From NCBI GenBank assembly GCA_028564705.1, contig JAPXFQ010000483.1:2480001-2544000 (forward strand): a stretch of 64,000 nucleotides of DNA. The letters run 5' to 3'. The translations under genes and the position numbers were made by a program. Shown here piece by piece: positions 46,441 to 57,310 of this stretch (position 1 is its first letter; each line of letters opens with the position of its first letter). The notes under the pieces are model-generated. The model was not told where the DNA came from. It was given only the letters and a program-made list of their open reading frames with translations, and searched no databases. The DNA comes from Apricaphanius iberus (lineage: Eukaryota > Chordata > Actinopteri > Cyprinodontiformes > Aphaniidae).

Positions 46441-46935
46441 CTTTCACCTGAGTTTTTTTTCTTTCTGTATTTTGTGTGTTTTCTCTTTTATTTTCATGCA
46501 TTCTTTGTTTACTGTAAGCAATACAGGGAAGCAAAGTGAGAAAGCTAGTAGCACTGTTTCCTTGCAGCAAGAGGGTCCTGGGTTCAGTTTCCAGACGTAT
46601 CTCTCCATTCCCGAACAGTATCTGTGCTTATAAATAGTCAATGTGAAATTGTTTTATTAGACACTGGAAGCTTAAAATCTTTGGTCCTTTTTAGTTTGGT
46701 GGCAAGAAAGCTGTGGAATTATGTTAAAACAAAAAATCAGTTGCATTCATGGTGAGAAAACGGAGTATTCTAAAGCAGAGATTTCTGACTCATAAGGAGT
46801 CCAGAATTGTGTTACCACTTACATGAGCTCCGAGGCTGCCCTATGTTGTCTTTAAGGGATGGCATATTCCTTCCTTGACTGATTTATTATTCAGCATGGA
46901 TCCTGATGATGACTCTCACAAATAGTCAAAATAAC
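46441..46935. other. Unassigned sequence
   Basis: No gene or repeat recognised in this stretch. Confidence 0.35.
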
Positions 46936-48955
46936 AATTCAATTCAGTTCACTTTTATTTAAACAGCGCCAATTCAAAACAAATGTCATCTTAAGGCACT
47001 TTACAACAAAAGTCATTTCAATACAATTATACAAGCATTCCAATCAGTTAAAAGTTTTCTATGGAAGGAATCCCAGCAGATTGCGATGAGTCATCAATGT
47101 GAGGTTGTGCCCGGATCATGTCCAACTGCAGCAATTCCTCAGCAAACTCTCAAACTGAGCAAGCATGTAGCGACAGTGGAGAGGAAAAACTCCCCTTTAA
47201 CAAGAAGAAACCTCCGGCAGAACCTGGCTCGGTACAAGCGGTCATCTGCCACGACCGTCTGGGGGACTGAGAAGACAGAGAAGAGACAGCATGGAGGATG
47301 CTTGGTGACTTTGAGCATCATCTGGACGGATGTTCACCATCCAGCAGGGGGTATTATAGTTCAGCAGGGTATCAGACCGTGTGGAACTCCTATGGATGCA
47401 TGGACTAGTTTCTCTGCATCACTCCTGGACAGGATGTTTCTAATTTTAGCAATATTCCGGAAGTGAAAGTACGAAATCTTAGAAACCTGTTTAATATGGG
47501 ATTTAAATGTCATGTCTTGGTCAAAAATTACACCAAGGTTCTTAAAATTATTACCAGAGGCCAAATTAATGCCATCCAGATGAAGTAATTGATTTAGCAT
47601 TTTCCTTTTTAAAGGTTCTGGTCCACAGACAAGAACTTCTGTCTTGTCTGAATTTAAAAGTAGAAAATTCAGAGTCATCCAGGATTTTATGTCTTCCAGA
47701 CATGCTTGTAATCTACATAACTTATTGGTTTCATCAGGTTTTATGGATAAATATAATTGTGTATCATCAGCATAACTGTGGAAATTAATTCCGGGTTGTC
47801 AAATTATTTAACAATTGGAAGCATATATATAGTAAAGAGAATCAGTTCAAGCACAGAACCCTGTGGTACTCCACAAGTAACCTTTTAGTGTGAAGAAGAT
47901 TTATCATTAACATGAACAAACTGGAATCTGTTGGACAGATATGATTTAAACCAGTCTAGTGATGTTCCCTTTATCCCTACAATATTTTCAAGCCTTTCTA
48001 AGAGAATTTTATGATCGACTGTGTCAAAAGCAGCTCTGAGATCTAACAAGACCAGAATAGTCACAAATCCATTATCTGAGGCCAGTAGAATATTATTAGT
48101 AACTTTTATCAGTGATGTTTCAGTGCTATGATGAGGTCTAAAAACTAAATGAAATTCTTCAAACAGGTTGTTGCTGTTTAGACGCTCACATACTTGATTA
48201 GCAACTATTTTCTCAAGAATTTTGGATAAGAAAGGAAGGTTAGATATATGTCTGTAGTTAGCTAAATGATCTTGATCCAGGGAAGGTTTCTTAAGTAAAG
48301 GCCTAATTACAGTAACCTTAAATTCCTGAGGCACATATCCATTAATTAAAGATAGATTTATCATGTCTAGAATAGGGCCAGTAACCAGAGGGAATACTTC
48401 CTTAAATAATTTGGTTGGTATTGGGTCTAACATACAAGATGAGGGTTTAGATGAAGCTAATATTTGTGATAATTCTGAAAGTTCAACAGAATCAAAATGG
48501 TACAGACATAAACATGGTTCTCCAGTTCTCTCTGATACTGCCTCAGTTACTGAGAGAGAGTTAGTCATGTTTGGGAGAATTCCAATGATTTTATTCTTTA
48601 TAGAATTTATTTTACTTATGAAGAAGCCCATAAAGTCAACACTACTGAGAGAAGGGGGAATAGTTGGCTCAACAGAGCTATGACTCTGAGTAAGTTTGGC
48701 AACTGTACTAAAAAGAAACCTAGGATTGTTTTTATTTACCTCTATTAATGACGAGAAATATGCTGTTCTAGTTTGTCGAAGGGCGTTTTTATAAAGTAGT
48801 AGACTATTTTTCCAAGTTAGAAAGAAATCATTTAAGTGTGTAGAGCGGCATTTTCTCTCCAGTTTCCTAGTATTCTGCTTTGAAGTACGCAACTCTGTAC
48901 GAAACCAGGGAGCCAGCCTCCTATGGCTGATTATCTTATTTAAGTGGAGGACAAA
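46936..48955 (-). pseudogene. L2-type LINE, copy C, RT part (decayed, internal deletion)
   Basis: The 3' tail starts at 46936 (CAATTCAATTCAG) with 3' UTR to about 47340. The RT runs on the minus strand in two frames. 47885-48955 carries RRLAPWFRTELRTSKQN, NNPRFLFSTVAKL, SCMLDPIPTKLFKEVFP, ISNLPFLSKILEKIVA, FRPHHSTETSLIKV and motif A LVLLDLRAAFDTVDHKIL. After a frameshift near 47880, the motif C region (HSYADDTQLYL, about 47750-47790) and 47361-47678 (LNSDKTEVLVCGP, NLGVIFDQDMTFKSHI) follow. The RT C-terminus is missing where 47400 meets 3' UTR sequence, so there is an internal deletion. Its endonuclease half appears at 51890-52437, beyond a Harbinger element. Confidence 0.87.
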
Positions 48956-48965
48956 AACAAGAACC

Positions 48966-49892
48966 TTGTGGATAAGACCCAGGAGAACTAGTCGCTGGTG
49001 GGACAATTTTGAAAATGGCTTTGTTGACGAGCAGGCATGGAGAGAAAACTTTAGAATGTCGAGAGAGTCGCTCCTGGCTCTTGCCGAGCAACTCCGTCCC
49101 TACATCGAGGGGCAAGTGACGAACATGAGGTCACCGATGGGAGTCCTAAAGAAGGCTGCTTGCACCTTATACTATCTTGGTGATGAAGGGAGACTACGGA
49201 AGATCGCAAATGCGTTTGGTTTGTCTCGATCGACTGTGTCGCTAATTGTGCGGCGGACATGCCAGGCCATCACTGTTCACCTTGGTCCAAAATACATTAA
49301 GATGCCTTTCACTGAACCCGAGACGGAGACGCTTGTGTCGGAATTTTTTCAGGCATATGGTATGCCGCAATGCTTAGGAGCTGTGGATGGGACTCATGTG
49401 GAAATTAAGCAACCATAACATAATTCCACGGACTATGTTAACATAAAGGGTAAATACTCTTTAAACATCCAAGCTGTGTGTGATTATAAATGTAGATTCA
49501 AGGACGTAGTCATTAAGTGGCCTGGAAGTGTACACGATGCACGAGTCTTTGCTAATTCCAAAGTAAACACCTACCTGAAGACGGGTAAAATCCCCTCATT
49601 GCGGAAGCAGATTGTGGACGATGAAGAGGCCATTCAAATTTTTCTGCTAGGAGACCCTGCCTATCCTCTCCTTCCCTACTTGCTGATGGAGTATTCCAAT
49701 GGTGGCTCAACTGTTCAGGAGCAATATTTTGGACTGAGTTTATGTAGAGCTTGCATGGTCATCGAGTGCGTATTTGGACGACTTAAGGGCAGGTTTTCAT
49801 AGACATAAATCTCACAGATTTACCATATGTCATTTATCCATGCATTGTTCTGCATAACTACTGTGAGGCTATGAAAGAACCTGTGAGTTAGG
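48966..49892 (+). pseudogene. PIF/Harbinger transposase (HARBI1-like), nearly intact
   Basis: The first block (to 49418) encodes RTSRWWDNFENGFVDEQAWR, ENFRMSRESLLALAEQLRPY, a helix-turn-helix IANAFGLSRSTVSLIVRR and the first catalytic Asp in CLGAVDGTHVEI. One in-frame TAA follows (KQP*HNST, about 49416), then the same frame continues [34 protein letters not shown], the second Asp in [14 protein letters not shown] and the Glu in [14 protein letters not shown] (to about 49800). After 49800 a small deletion shifts the frame, and the conserved end DINLTDLPYVIYPC, LHNYCEAMKE is read one frame over to a stop near 49891. Two lesions thus separate it from a full protein. Role: cut-and-paste transposition with its Myb-like partner. 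Confidence 0.88.
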
Positions 49893-50109
49893 GCCTTATT
49901 GCAGAAATGGTGCAGTTTGACCAAGAATGTCAGCCCCCAACTCAGACTAATAACTAACTCACAGACTGCAATGAGGGGGGTGGAAAGCTGGTCCAAAGGG
50001 TTGTCACAAAGTTTCTTGATCCATAGGCTGGTAAAACAATTTTTTTTTAATGTTTTTTTTTTTTTCCATTATTATCACCCCACTGTTCCTACCTAAGTAC
50101 AGTCCTGGG

Positions 50110-50440
50110 CATTGCTCTCCCTCTGCCGACCGCAGGAGGGCTCCGCACTGAAGCTCGAGGGGGTGGGGTTCCCCCAGCAGGATGTAGCGTTTGGAAGGAT
50201 CACACTATTCCAGCCAGATCCTCTCCAACCCCTCAGGCGCCTCGGTCAGGAGGCAGTATATAGCCCAGAACTGGTCCATGTTTTTGTGGGAGTAGCTCAC
50301 ATTAACTACTCATGGGAACAAGGGGAGAACATGCAAACTCCACACAGAAAGGCCCTTTTGCCAAACCCACCCAGGGTGTGGGTGCTGATGATATGGAGGA
50401 ACAAACACACCCTCAGCACCCACAGCCTGTTAAAACATTT
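50110..50440. repeat. Repeat between the two Harbinger genes
   Basis: The segment from GACCGCAGGAGGGCTCCGC to ACCCTCAGCACCCACAGCC is a distinct, less AT-rich repeat. Part of it (about 50276-50365) is the inverse of 18766-18850, so it exists independently of the Harbinger element. Confidence 0.55.
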
Positions 50441-50931
50441 AACTGAAGTGTTTGTTTTACATTTGATTTGTGTATAAATCAATGACCCAGTTATTTGCTC
50501 AACATCTTTTATTTACACACACACACGTACACACGCTTTAATGCCTGGTTAAGGCAGAGGTAATAAAGTTAAAAAGAAAGTAAAAAAATAGTTTAAAAAA
50601 ATAACTTGTGCAAAAATGTAGACAGTACTGTACCACCAAATTGGACATTAAAATATAAGCTAAGGTTTAGTGCAAGTAAAGCTGACATTTAAAGTGACCA
50701 GAAGCAAAGTCTTTAAAAGTCACGTCACTCTTGCTCCTCCATGGTGTTGTTCTCTAACAACATGCAGCGGAATGAGTGGGCTGGAGCTTGCTGGTCTCCT
50801 TGCAAAGGAGTGGAGGGGCCAAGTGTAGTATTATACACAGGTATAATATATATATGTCGGTGGTGCATAGGACCAGGTGTATAGTGGAAAGGTGGTGCAA
50901 AACCAGTCGGTGGCGTGTGCAAATCTGCGCG

Positions 50932-51174
50932 TCAATAACGGTACAGGCTTGGATGCTGGTGTTGAGTTATTAGAGTTTTTAACATGGACAACCCCCCACT
51001 GATGGAAGCACGCATGGCCTCCATCTGGCCCGTAAGCTTTTCCAGTTTATTTTGTGTGTATGTCTCAGATGACTCAGCTAACTCCAACATCCTCCTCTTT
51101 ATTTCAAGGTCCTTCTGCACTGCCGGGTCAGAGTGGACCTTCCTTTTTAGCCGCTCTGTCCTGTGACCATCAAG
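50932..51174 (-). CDS. Last exon of Harbinger Myb-like companion protein (partial)
   Basis: Minus-strand exon with an acceptor GTATAGGCACAG ending at 51175 and a stop at 50932-50934. It encodes GHRTERLKRKVHSDPAVQKD, then a heptad-rich coiled coil (LEIKRRMLELAESSETYTQ, KLEKLTGQMEAMRASISGG) and a short tail LITQHQHPSLYRY. In Harbinger elements the companion protein carries an N-terminal Myb/SANT domain and a C-terminal coiled coil and helps the transposase reach the nucleus and the element ends. I could not place the Myb exon; the frame at 51547-51828 (minus) might be upstream but shows no Myb motif. No disabling change is seen in this exon. Confidence 0.6.
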   Translation of the reverse strand, partial: LDGHRTERLKRKVHSDPAVQKDLEIKRRMLELAESSETYTQNKLEKLTGQMEAMRASISGGLSMLKTLITQHQHPSLYRY

Positions 51175-51889
51175 CTGTGCCTATACATGGGGAAAGAGAG
51201 AGATTTTTAAACCCACTGTTCCATTCATACTTGAAAAGCAAGTAGGCCTGCAGAACATTCACCACAGTGCTTTGTTTCACAAATACATAAACAATTGCGG
51301 TATGCGGTTTAAAAGAGAATACCCATTAATTGTATTCAAGTTGCTCATATTATACAGACTATATATATGGAAAATATTATCCTTTCCATTTATCAAGTGA
51401 AAATTTCCAGTGCGTTGTGTTGTGTTCAAGTGCTTCTGTTGTTGTAGTGAAGAGAAAAATGGCGGACCCACAGACTATCTTGACCTGCTACCATTAAGTA
51501 TATAAGATTTAGACTGCTAGCTATCTTCTGCTGCTAGGTTGTAAAACTAAACAAAAAAAAATAAAATAATTTTAATGGCGATGTTATTAAAATTCCCGCT
51601 AATAATTTCGAAAATGAAAACACTTAATTGGAGCATGCTTCGTCGACTGTTTAGGACGGAGGAAGGAGACGGTGAACCAACTCGAGAGCTGGAATCTTCG
51701 TTCAATTCGAACAAAGACAAAGTTGGGTTAGGGGGTGATGAACTCTCTGAGCTGAGCATATCATCCGTTTCCAGTCCAATTATTATGTTCTCCGTAGCCG
51801 GCGAACCGCCCCATATATCCTGGCACACCTCGAAGAATAACAGGACAACCCTTCCAGAGCCACTCCGCCTGCCTGTGTGGCACTTTGAT

Positions 51890-52437
51890 AGAAATAGAAA
51901 TCCCCTATTATAATTACCTGATCAGTGTTTAAAACTAAATCAGATAAAAAATCTGAGATATCGTCAAAGAATTGAGACTAAGGGCCTGGTGGTCGAGACA
52001 AAACCACAAAGTGGTTTTAATGTTTTGCAGTTCTGATGAGGAAAACTAAGGATTAGATGTTCAAAAGAGCTGTAGTTAATAATTGGTCTCGGGCGAATTT
52101 GCAAATCTGAATGAAAGATGGTTGCAACTCCTCCTCCTTGTCCAGTTCTTCTAGGGATATGAAAATTTTGATAATTGGAAGGAGTTGACTCATTTATAAT
52201 TACAAAATCCTCCTGCTGCAACCAGGTTTCTGATAGGCAAAATAGATCAATTTTATGATCACATATCAAGTAATTTCCTAAAAAAGTATTTGAGGAGAAG
52301 GATCTTATGTTTAGTAAACCACATCTAATTGCCCTATTTCCTTGTTTGGTCTGAGTCGTATGTATTTTAATTAGATTTTCATAGTTTTCTTTTGTCAGGT
52401 TAACTTTTAGTCTATTTGATTTTGCCGTGGGCAACAC
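51890..52437 (-). pseudogene. L2-type LINE endonuclease domain (5' part of copy C)
   Basis: The minus-strand frame encodes the apurinic-type endonuclease of L2 LINEs: RCGLLNIRSFSSN, LICDHKIDLFCLSETWLQQ (with the catalytic Glu in SETWL), IPRRTGQGGGVATIF, SSFEHLILSF and, after a frameshift near 51970, DFLSDLVLNTDQVIIIGDF (catalytic Asp). Sequence conservation stops right after GDF at about 51895. It has the same orientation as the RT part at 46936-48955, so the two are probably one element split by the Harbinger insertion, with the intervening ~200 residues of L2 lost or not recognised. Confidence 0.82.
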
Positions 52438-52721
52438 ACTGTCTCAATGGGGTATTGAGTGGGTAACAGTACAGAAGCTGCAGAGAGGTGGGTGAAACTG
52501 CGACTCTGCTTCCTGGTCTGGGCCCTGGTATTTCAGTGTTTTGAAGGACTAATAAATCAGTCCAGATTCCTAGAAAGAAGAGCTCCAAAGTGGGATGGAT
52601 GCTGTCTCTCCAGATCAGACCAGGTTTTCCCGAAACACAGTTTGGAACCTAGGAAACTGCACTTTTACAAAAAGTAGTTCCCATGACGACAGTGGCAAAA
52701 GTTCCTTCCCCCCTTTCTATA

Positions 52722-52872
52722 GGTGAACCTCAAAAATTAGAATGTTGTGCAAAGGTTAATTTATTTTGGTAATTCAACCTATATGGTGACACTAATATTT
52801 TATATAGACTAATTACATGCAAAGTAAGATATTTCAAGCCGTTATTTGTTATAATTATGATAATTATGTCTT
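52722..52872 (-). mobile_element. Tc1/mariner end (left piece of a split copy)
   Basis: After TA (52720-52721) comes GGTGAACCTCAAAAATTAG, the terminal repeat of a teleost mariner-like family, then subterminal AT-rich sequence to AATTATGTCTTA at 52872, where unrelated sequence begins. The rest of the element resumes near 56555. Confidence 0.7.
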
Positions 52873-53088
52873 AAAGCCCCCATATGTAAGAATTACACTA
52901 GTGGTGCGCGCAGTGAATGTAAGCAACTGAACAGTGTTCTCTGGCTTCTTGGCGTTATAATACGTCAATACTACGGAAGCCACGGAGTAAATTGTCCGAG
53001 TTAAACGGAAGATAAAGTATTCGCTGGACTAACCTGTCCTGTGTCAAACATAATGCTAACATAAACTTCATTGTTTAATATAATTATC

Positions 53089-53274
53089 TTACCTGTCCAG
53101 CAGAAACCCCACAACCTCCACATCCGTCTTCAAGTTCGTGTCCCTCATGAATAGTCTCCATCTGGTAAACGGTCCACCGATGTAGATTTTTGTTTTCTCC
53201 TGGTTATTTATTTTTGTTTTCTGTGGTATGGTTTTCTCCCTCTCACGGGGCAAAGAGTAAGGATGGTCCTCCAT
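53089..53274 (-). CDS. Exon-like frame of an unidentified element
   Basis: The minus strand has an ATG frame (MEDHPYSLPREREKTIPQ... to VEVVGFLLDR) that ends at a good donor, CTGGACAGGTAAG at about 53095-53088. The sequence IYIGGPFTRWRLFMRDTNLK has the RWR-x-L pattern I associate with short 5' exons of transposon-derived fish genes. It lies in a segment, 52873 to about 53700, that starts AAGCCCCCATATGTAAG and probably is a DNA transposon or MITE. I cannot name its family, and no downstream exons are visible because an L1 follows on the left/right flank. Confidence 0.4.
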   Translation of the reverse strand: MEDHPYSLPREREKTIPQKTKINNQEKTKIYIGGPFTRWRLFMRDTNLKTDVEVVGFLLDR

Positions 53275-53856
53275 TGAAATAGAAAACTATGATCCATGGT
53301 CCTCCATGCTCATTGCTCTTTTCTTTTCTTTACCTCCCCCCTCCCCCAACGTCACTGGGTAAAACGCGTAAAGCAAACAGGTTTAACCCCTTTGGGCTAA
53401 CGTATTTAAAGATGGCGATGCAATATGGCAGCCTCATATGAAGGTGCACACTCTGTATCTATAAACAACATATTCTAAGACACGGGAATGCTTTCATGAT
53501 AATGCGATTGTGATTAAACCTAGGCAAAATACGTATTTGGATGGTATTGCCCAGGTGATGAGCGACGCCTGATTTTCTCCAAACGTAACGCCTGGCATTC
53601 ACTCCAAAGAGTTAAAAAAAATTGGTGAGGATGAGCTGCTGAGTTCACGCGAGAGCTGTGCTTAAGTAAACATGGCGGTATACTGGTAAAATAAACAAAC
53701 AATGTCAGGTAAAAACAAGGCAATAATTTTGAACCAAACGCAGCTTCTGTCCGTTTAAACTAACCATCAAATTATTTATTTCTTCTAAATAACCTGGACG
53801 AGGAAACATTGGATTCGTTGGAGTGCTACCTAGACGAGTGCTTTGATAACATCGTT

Positions 53857-54642
53857 ATGGGTAAGTCACGGAAACCTGCTTCGGATGCACCAACAAGTAC
53901 TCCATCTCAGAAACGCACTCGTTCTGAGACCAGCACTTCCACCAACTCGCCAGATAGATGCTACGGCGACATCCTGGACTCAATAGATAAGAAGATAACC
54001 AGCCTGGACGCCCGTCTTGCGCTGGTTGAGGTTCTACACAAAGAATTTCAGGCTCTGAGGGAATCTCTGGAATTCAGCCAACAACAGGTAGCTTCGCTTG
54101 TTACAGAAAATCAAACACTGAAAGAAGACGTTAAAAGACTCACCGAGGGAATGACGCAGCTGTCTGGAGAAAATAAAAGGTTCAAAGAGTGGATCTTAGA
54201 CATCCAGGCCCGATCCATGAGAGATAATCTTGTCTTTTCTGGGATACTAGAGGAGGCTGAGGAAGACGCTGAAACAACCGTCCGACAGTTCATCCAACAT
54301 CAGCTGAAACTGCCAAGCGACATGGTTAAAAACATAACCTTCCATCGGGTTCACCAACTCGGAGGTAAGAAACCCAACAACACCCGCCCGCGACCAATTG
54401 TTGCCAAATTTGAACATTTTAAACAGAAAGAACACGTCAAAGGACGTGGGAGAGAACTGCGGGGGACGAATTACAGCGTTAATAATCAATTTCCGAAAGA
54501 AATCCTGGACAGAAGACGCGTGTTATTTCCAATTAGAAAGAAACATATTAGTGAGGGCTGTAAGGCTACAGTTACGGTAGATAAACTGTATGTTAACGGT
54601 CAGCTGTTTAGGGACCCTCAGGCTACTCCATGGCTTTATTAG
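53857..54642 (+). CDS. L1-clade LINE ORF1 protein, intact
   Basis: The ATG at 53857 opens 261 codons; the frame is open further upstream, without another ATG nearby. A basic/Ser-Thr-rich N-terminus (KSRKPASDAP, QKRTRSETS) leads into a long coiled coil (about residues 36-112, DSIDKKITSLDARLALVE, LVTENQTLKEDVKRLTEG), an RRM-like domain (about 118-195, RDNLVFSGI, FHRVHQLGG, RPRPIVAKFEHFKQKEHV) and the L1 C-terminal domain (NNQFPKEILDRRRVLFPIRK, then VDKLYVNGQLFRDP). This is the Transposase_22 architecture: a trimeric RNA chaperone that packages L1 RNA in the cytoplasm. I see no internal stop or shift. A short upstream ATG frame at 53703-53759 may be in the 5' UTR. ORF2 follows after about 190 bases. 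Confidence 0.9.
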   Translation: MGKSRKPASDAPTSTPSQKRTRSETSTSTNSPDRCYGDILDSIDKKITSLDARLALVEVLHKEFQALRESLEFSQQQVASLVTENQTLKEDVKRLTEGMTQLSGENKRFKEWILDIQARSMRDNLVFSGILEEAEEDAETTVRQFIQHQLKLPSDMVKNITFHRVHQLGGKKPNNTRPRPIVAKFEHFKQKEHVKGRGRELRGTNYSVNNQFPKEILDRRRVLFPIRKKHISEGCKATVTVDKLYVNGQLFRDPQATPWLY

Positions 54643-54829
54643 TCATATTTAAAAGAGTCTAGATAGAAGTTGTTTTATCAGACAACTATAGTTTAAAGAA
54701 GCACAGCTCAGCAGGTTGTTTATATTTGTAAATGTGGGTAGGGGTAGGGCTTTGCGCTAGATTGACTGCTTTCCTTTTTCTTTCACACACAGAGACTTTT
54801 ATCACGGCATATTCATGTTTTTCCATCAT

Positions 54830-55627
54830 GCTATCATTCTTTACACACCTGTATAGTACGTTATTTCCCTCGCATTATCTCTGCTTCTGGAATATTCACG
54901 GATCTGGCTCCAGAGATAAAAGGATTAAGATTGTCAACCATCTTAAAAGATTGAAGGCAGATGTCGTCTTACTACAGGAGACTCATAAATCAAGTTCAAC
55001 AGCTAATGATTTAAAAACACTGTAGTATCCTAATATATTTTCTTCATGCTTTAACTCAAGACAACGAGGAGTAGCAATTTTAATTAATAAAAATACTAAT
55101 TTTAAAGTAATAGACACAGTTACAGATCCAGAGGGTAGATTTATAATATTAAAACTATTTATACATAACCGAATTTATGTATAGTTAGTGAATACGGTCC
55201 AAATGTTGACGACCCCTCATTCTTTCATACTTTCTTCTCGGTTTTGGCAAATCACATGGATTGCTCACTTGTTCTTGTGGGAGATTTCAACTTTGGATTA
55301 AATGAAGAAATAGACAGGCTCAGAACAGCAGGGACTCAGCGCAGATGGCAATCCATAGATATAGTTAAACAGTACATGAGCGATTATGGACTTTGCGATG
55401 CATGGCGATCGCTTCATCCCAACAACAGAAAATACACGTTTTACTCAAATGTCCATCATTCTTATTCTAGATTGGAATATTTGTTAGTCAGCAGCTCACT
55501 GTTGAATGACATTTCAGACACTGAGATACATCCTATAGTTAACAGCGATCGTGCTCCTGTTTCTTTAAATTTAGCAAATAGAATAGCAACACTTCAATAT
55601 AAAATTGGTGATTTAATACATCATTAA
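54830..55627 (+). pseudogene. L1-clade ORF2, endonuclease part only
   Basis: The frame encodes the L1 endonuclease: FWNIHGSGSRDKRIKIVNHL, DVVLLQETHKSS (catalytic Glu), a stop at 55023, RGVAILINKN, a shift near 55180, then from 55244 CSLVLVGDFNFGLNEEIDRL (catalytic Asp/Asn), YGLCDAWRSLHPNNRKYTF, YSRLEYLLVSSSLL and NSDRAPVSLNLA (final Asp; usually SDHAPV). The frame ends at 55627 exactly where GC-rich sequence begins, so the RT is missing entirely. Two lesions plus the deletion make it dead. Confidence 0.85.
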
Positions 55628-56460
55628 TGATCCCCGTGGCCTCCGGGTCCTGTTCCGGGCCCGCCCTGGCGTAGCCGGTCTCTGGCGGAGCCTGTGGGCT
55701 CGTCCCTGCGATCTCTCGGGCCCCAGCATTGCGGCTGGTGGGTGTTCCCCTGGGGCTTCCATCTGTTCCTCTCTTGGTGGATGATCGGCCCTGCGCTGGT
55801 CCGCCTGCGGCTCCTGCGCTCTGTGGGACTCTGGATGCATGCGTCTCCTGCCTCCTTCATGTCTGTGTCGATTCCTGTAGGACGGATTGACGGTTCCTTA
55901 CACCAGCTATCAATCACTTGCATGGGGAAACCTTATTCAGACCTGCATGCTCGCACACACACATAGGTGTGGGGACATTGGTGAGTACGGACATATCTTA
56001 AACTGAGATTATCGTCATTAGTTAGCTTTTACCAGGAGTTTACCAGAAACATTAGTATGGTGTTCATTAATCCATGCTTGTGTGTAGTGAATGTGTAATT
56101 CTTAGTTTATATTACTGGATCTGAAGTATTGGTGTGGTTCTGTTCTGTTCGTGGTTTGTTTTGTTTTACCGCTTCTCTGCCGTCCGGCAGGACTGGGATG
56201 TTTTCTTGTGTTCTTTGTTTGCCTCCCTGTCTTGTGTCGTCGGTTCGTGCCTCTGCTGGTCCTGTTTCTTTTCTTCACCTTCTTCCTTTCTTCCTTCTTT
56301 TCTCGGTTTCGTGTCCATGAATTCAGGAAATTGAAACCACAGTAATCACTAATAAAGATGTAGCAAGAAGCTGTAATACTCTGCTTGGAAAAGTAAATCT
56401 GTTGGGCTTGTACTTGGTACTCAGGCACCAATTCTGAGTAGCAAACTGCTAGACAGGACA
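55628..56460 (+). repeat. GC-rich 3'-UTR-like end of the truncated L1
   Basis: The base composition jumps to GC-rich at 55628, then declines to a T-rich stretch. The end carries GTTGGGCTTGTACTTGGTAC (56402-56421), the inverse of a motif at 19727-19747 inside another GC-rich block. With the upstream ORF2 fragment this gives a second case of GC-rich sequence after an L1 coding region. Confidence 0.6.
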
Positions 56461-56554
56461 CGTAAAAAATATAAAAAAATAAAAATTAAATACGTATTTA
56501 TAAAGGCAGTAGTTTATTTTTATTAATAAAATGCAGAATTTGTTACCTTTACAG

Positions 56555-57085
56555 CTTATAAAAAAACAACAACCTCAAAATCCCAGAAAATTTGAATATA
56601 ATACGAAATCAATAAAACAAGGATTTTAAATAGAGAGATGTCTTACATCTAAAAACTATAATCTTATGTGCTTAGTTTTGGCCTCAATGCAGCATGGTAT
56701 GGATGCTATCAGCTTGTGACACTGCTGAAGTGTTATGAAATACCAGGATGCTTAAATGGCTCAAACGTTCTTCTGTTTTGTTCCATCATCTTTCTCTTGA
56801 CAATGCTTCATAGATTCTCTATTGGATTCGGGTCAGGGCAATTTGTTGGCCATTCAAGCCCAGTAATCTCATCATGGTCATTGAAGCCGGTTTTGATACG
56901 TTTGACAGTGTGGGCAGGTGCAAAGTCTTGCTGGAAGGTGAAGTCAGCATCTCCATAAAGCTGAAGGAAGGAAGCATGAAGTGCTCCAAAATGACCTGGT
57001 AGATGGCTGCATTTAGACTTAATAAATCCCAGTGTACCAACAGCAGCAGAGGACATGGACCTAAATCAACACATGGCTGTTTCAA
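56555..57085 (-). pseudogene. Tc1/mariner transposase C-terminal half (right piece of the split copy)
   Basis: The minus strand encodes FGALHASFLQLYGDADFTFQ, the second catalytic Asp in FQQDFAPAH and the last catalytic region ITGLEWPTNCPDPNPIENL with its Glu (56808-57056). After a stop, C-terminal scraps follow toward 56690. The DNA between 56555 and 56690 (CCCAGAAAATTTGAATATAATA, AAAACAAGGATTTTAAAT) is the non-coding flank of the same family whose end is at 52722. The N-terminal half and right terminal repeat are not seen. Confidence 0.78.
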
Positions 57086-57185
57086 AAGACAATGTTGCCA
57101 TAAGTGAGCCCTTTAACCATAAAATGGAAGAATATGTGGTAAACAGACAAAATAGCTTGGATATAAATAGTTTTTGATCCAATTA

Positions 57186-57310
57186 GAATAGAATGGAACA
57201 GAGTACAACAGAACAGAATAGAATTCAACTTTATTGTCATACCAAATGTCACAAATACAAAGCAACGAAATGCAGTTTGCATCCTTCCAGAAGTGCTTTA
57301 GCAAGAATGT
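57186..57310 (-). mobile_element. Rex1/CR1-like LINE 3' end fragment
   Basis: TAGAATAGAATGG repeats followed by GAATTCAACTTTATTGTCATA are the inverse of a LINE tail (compare 22186-22215). It is followed by a (TA)n tract at 57309-57332. Confidence 0.6.

Larger units (their letters stand above)
48960..51540 (+). mobile_element. PIF/Harbinger transposon with two genes (ends not resolved)
   Basis: A DDE_Tnp_4-type transposase lies on the plus strand (48966-49892) and a Myb/coiled-coil companion exon on the minus strand (50932-51174). This convergent two-gene layout is the hallmark of animal Harbinger elements. I could not define the terminal repeats or the 3-bp duplication. L2 sequences of the same orientation lie on both sides, implying insertion into an L2. 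Confidence 0.7.
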
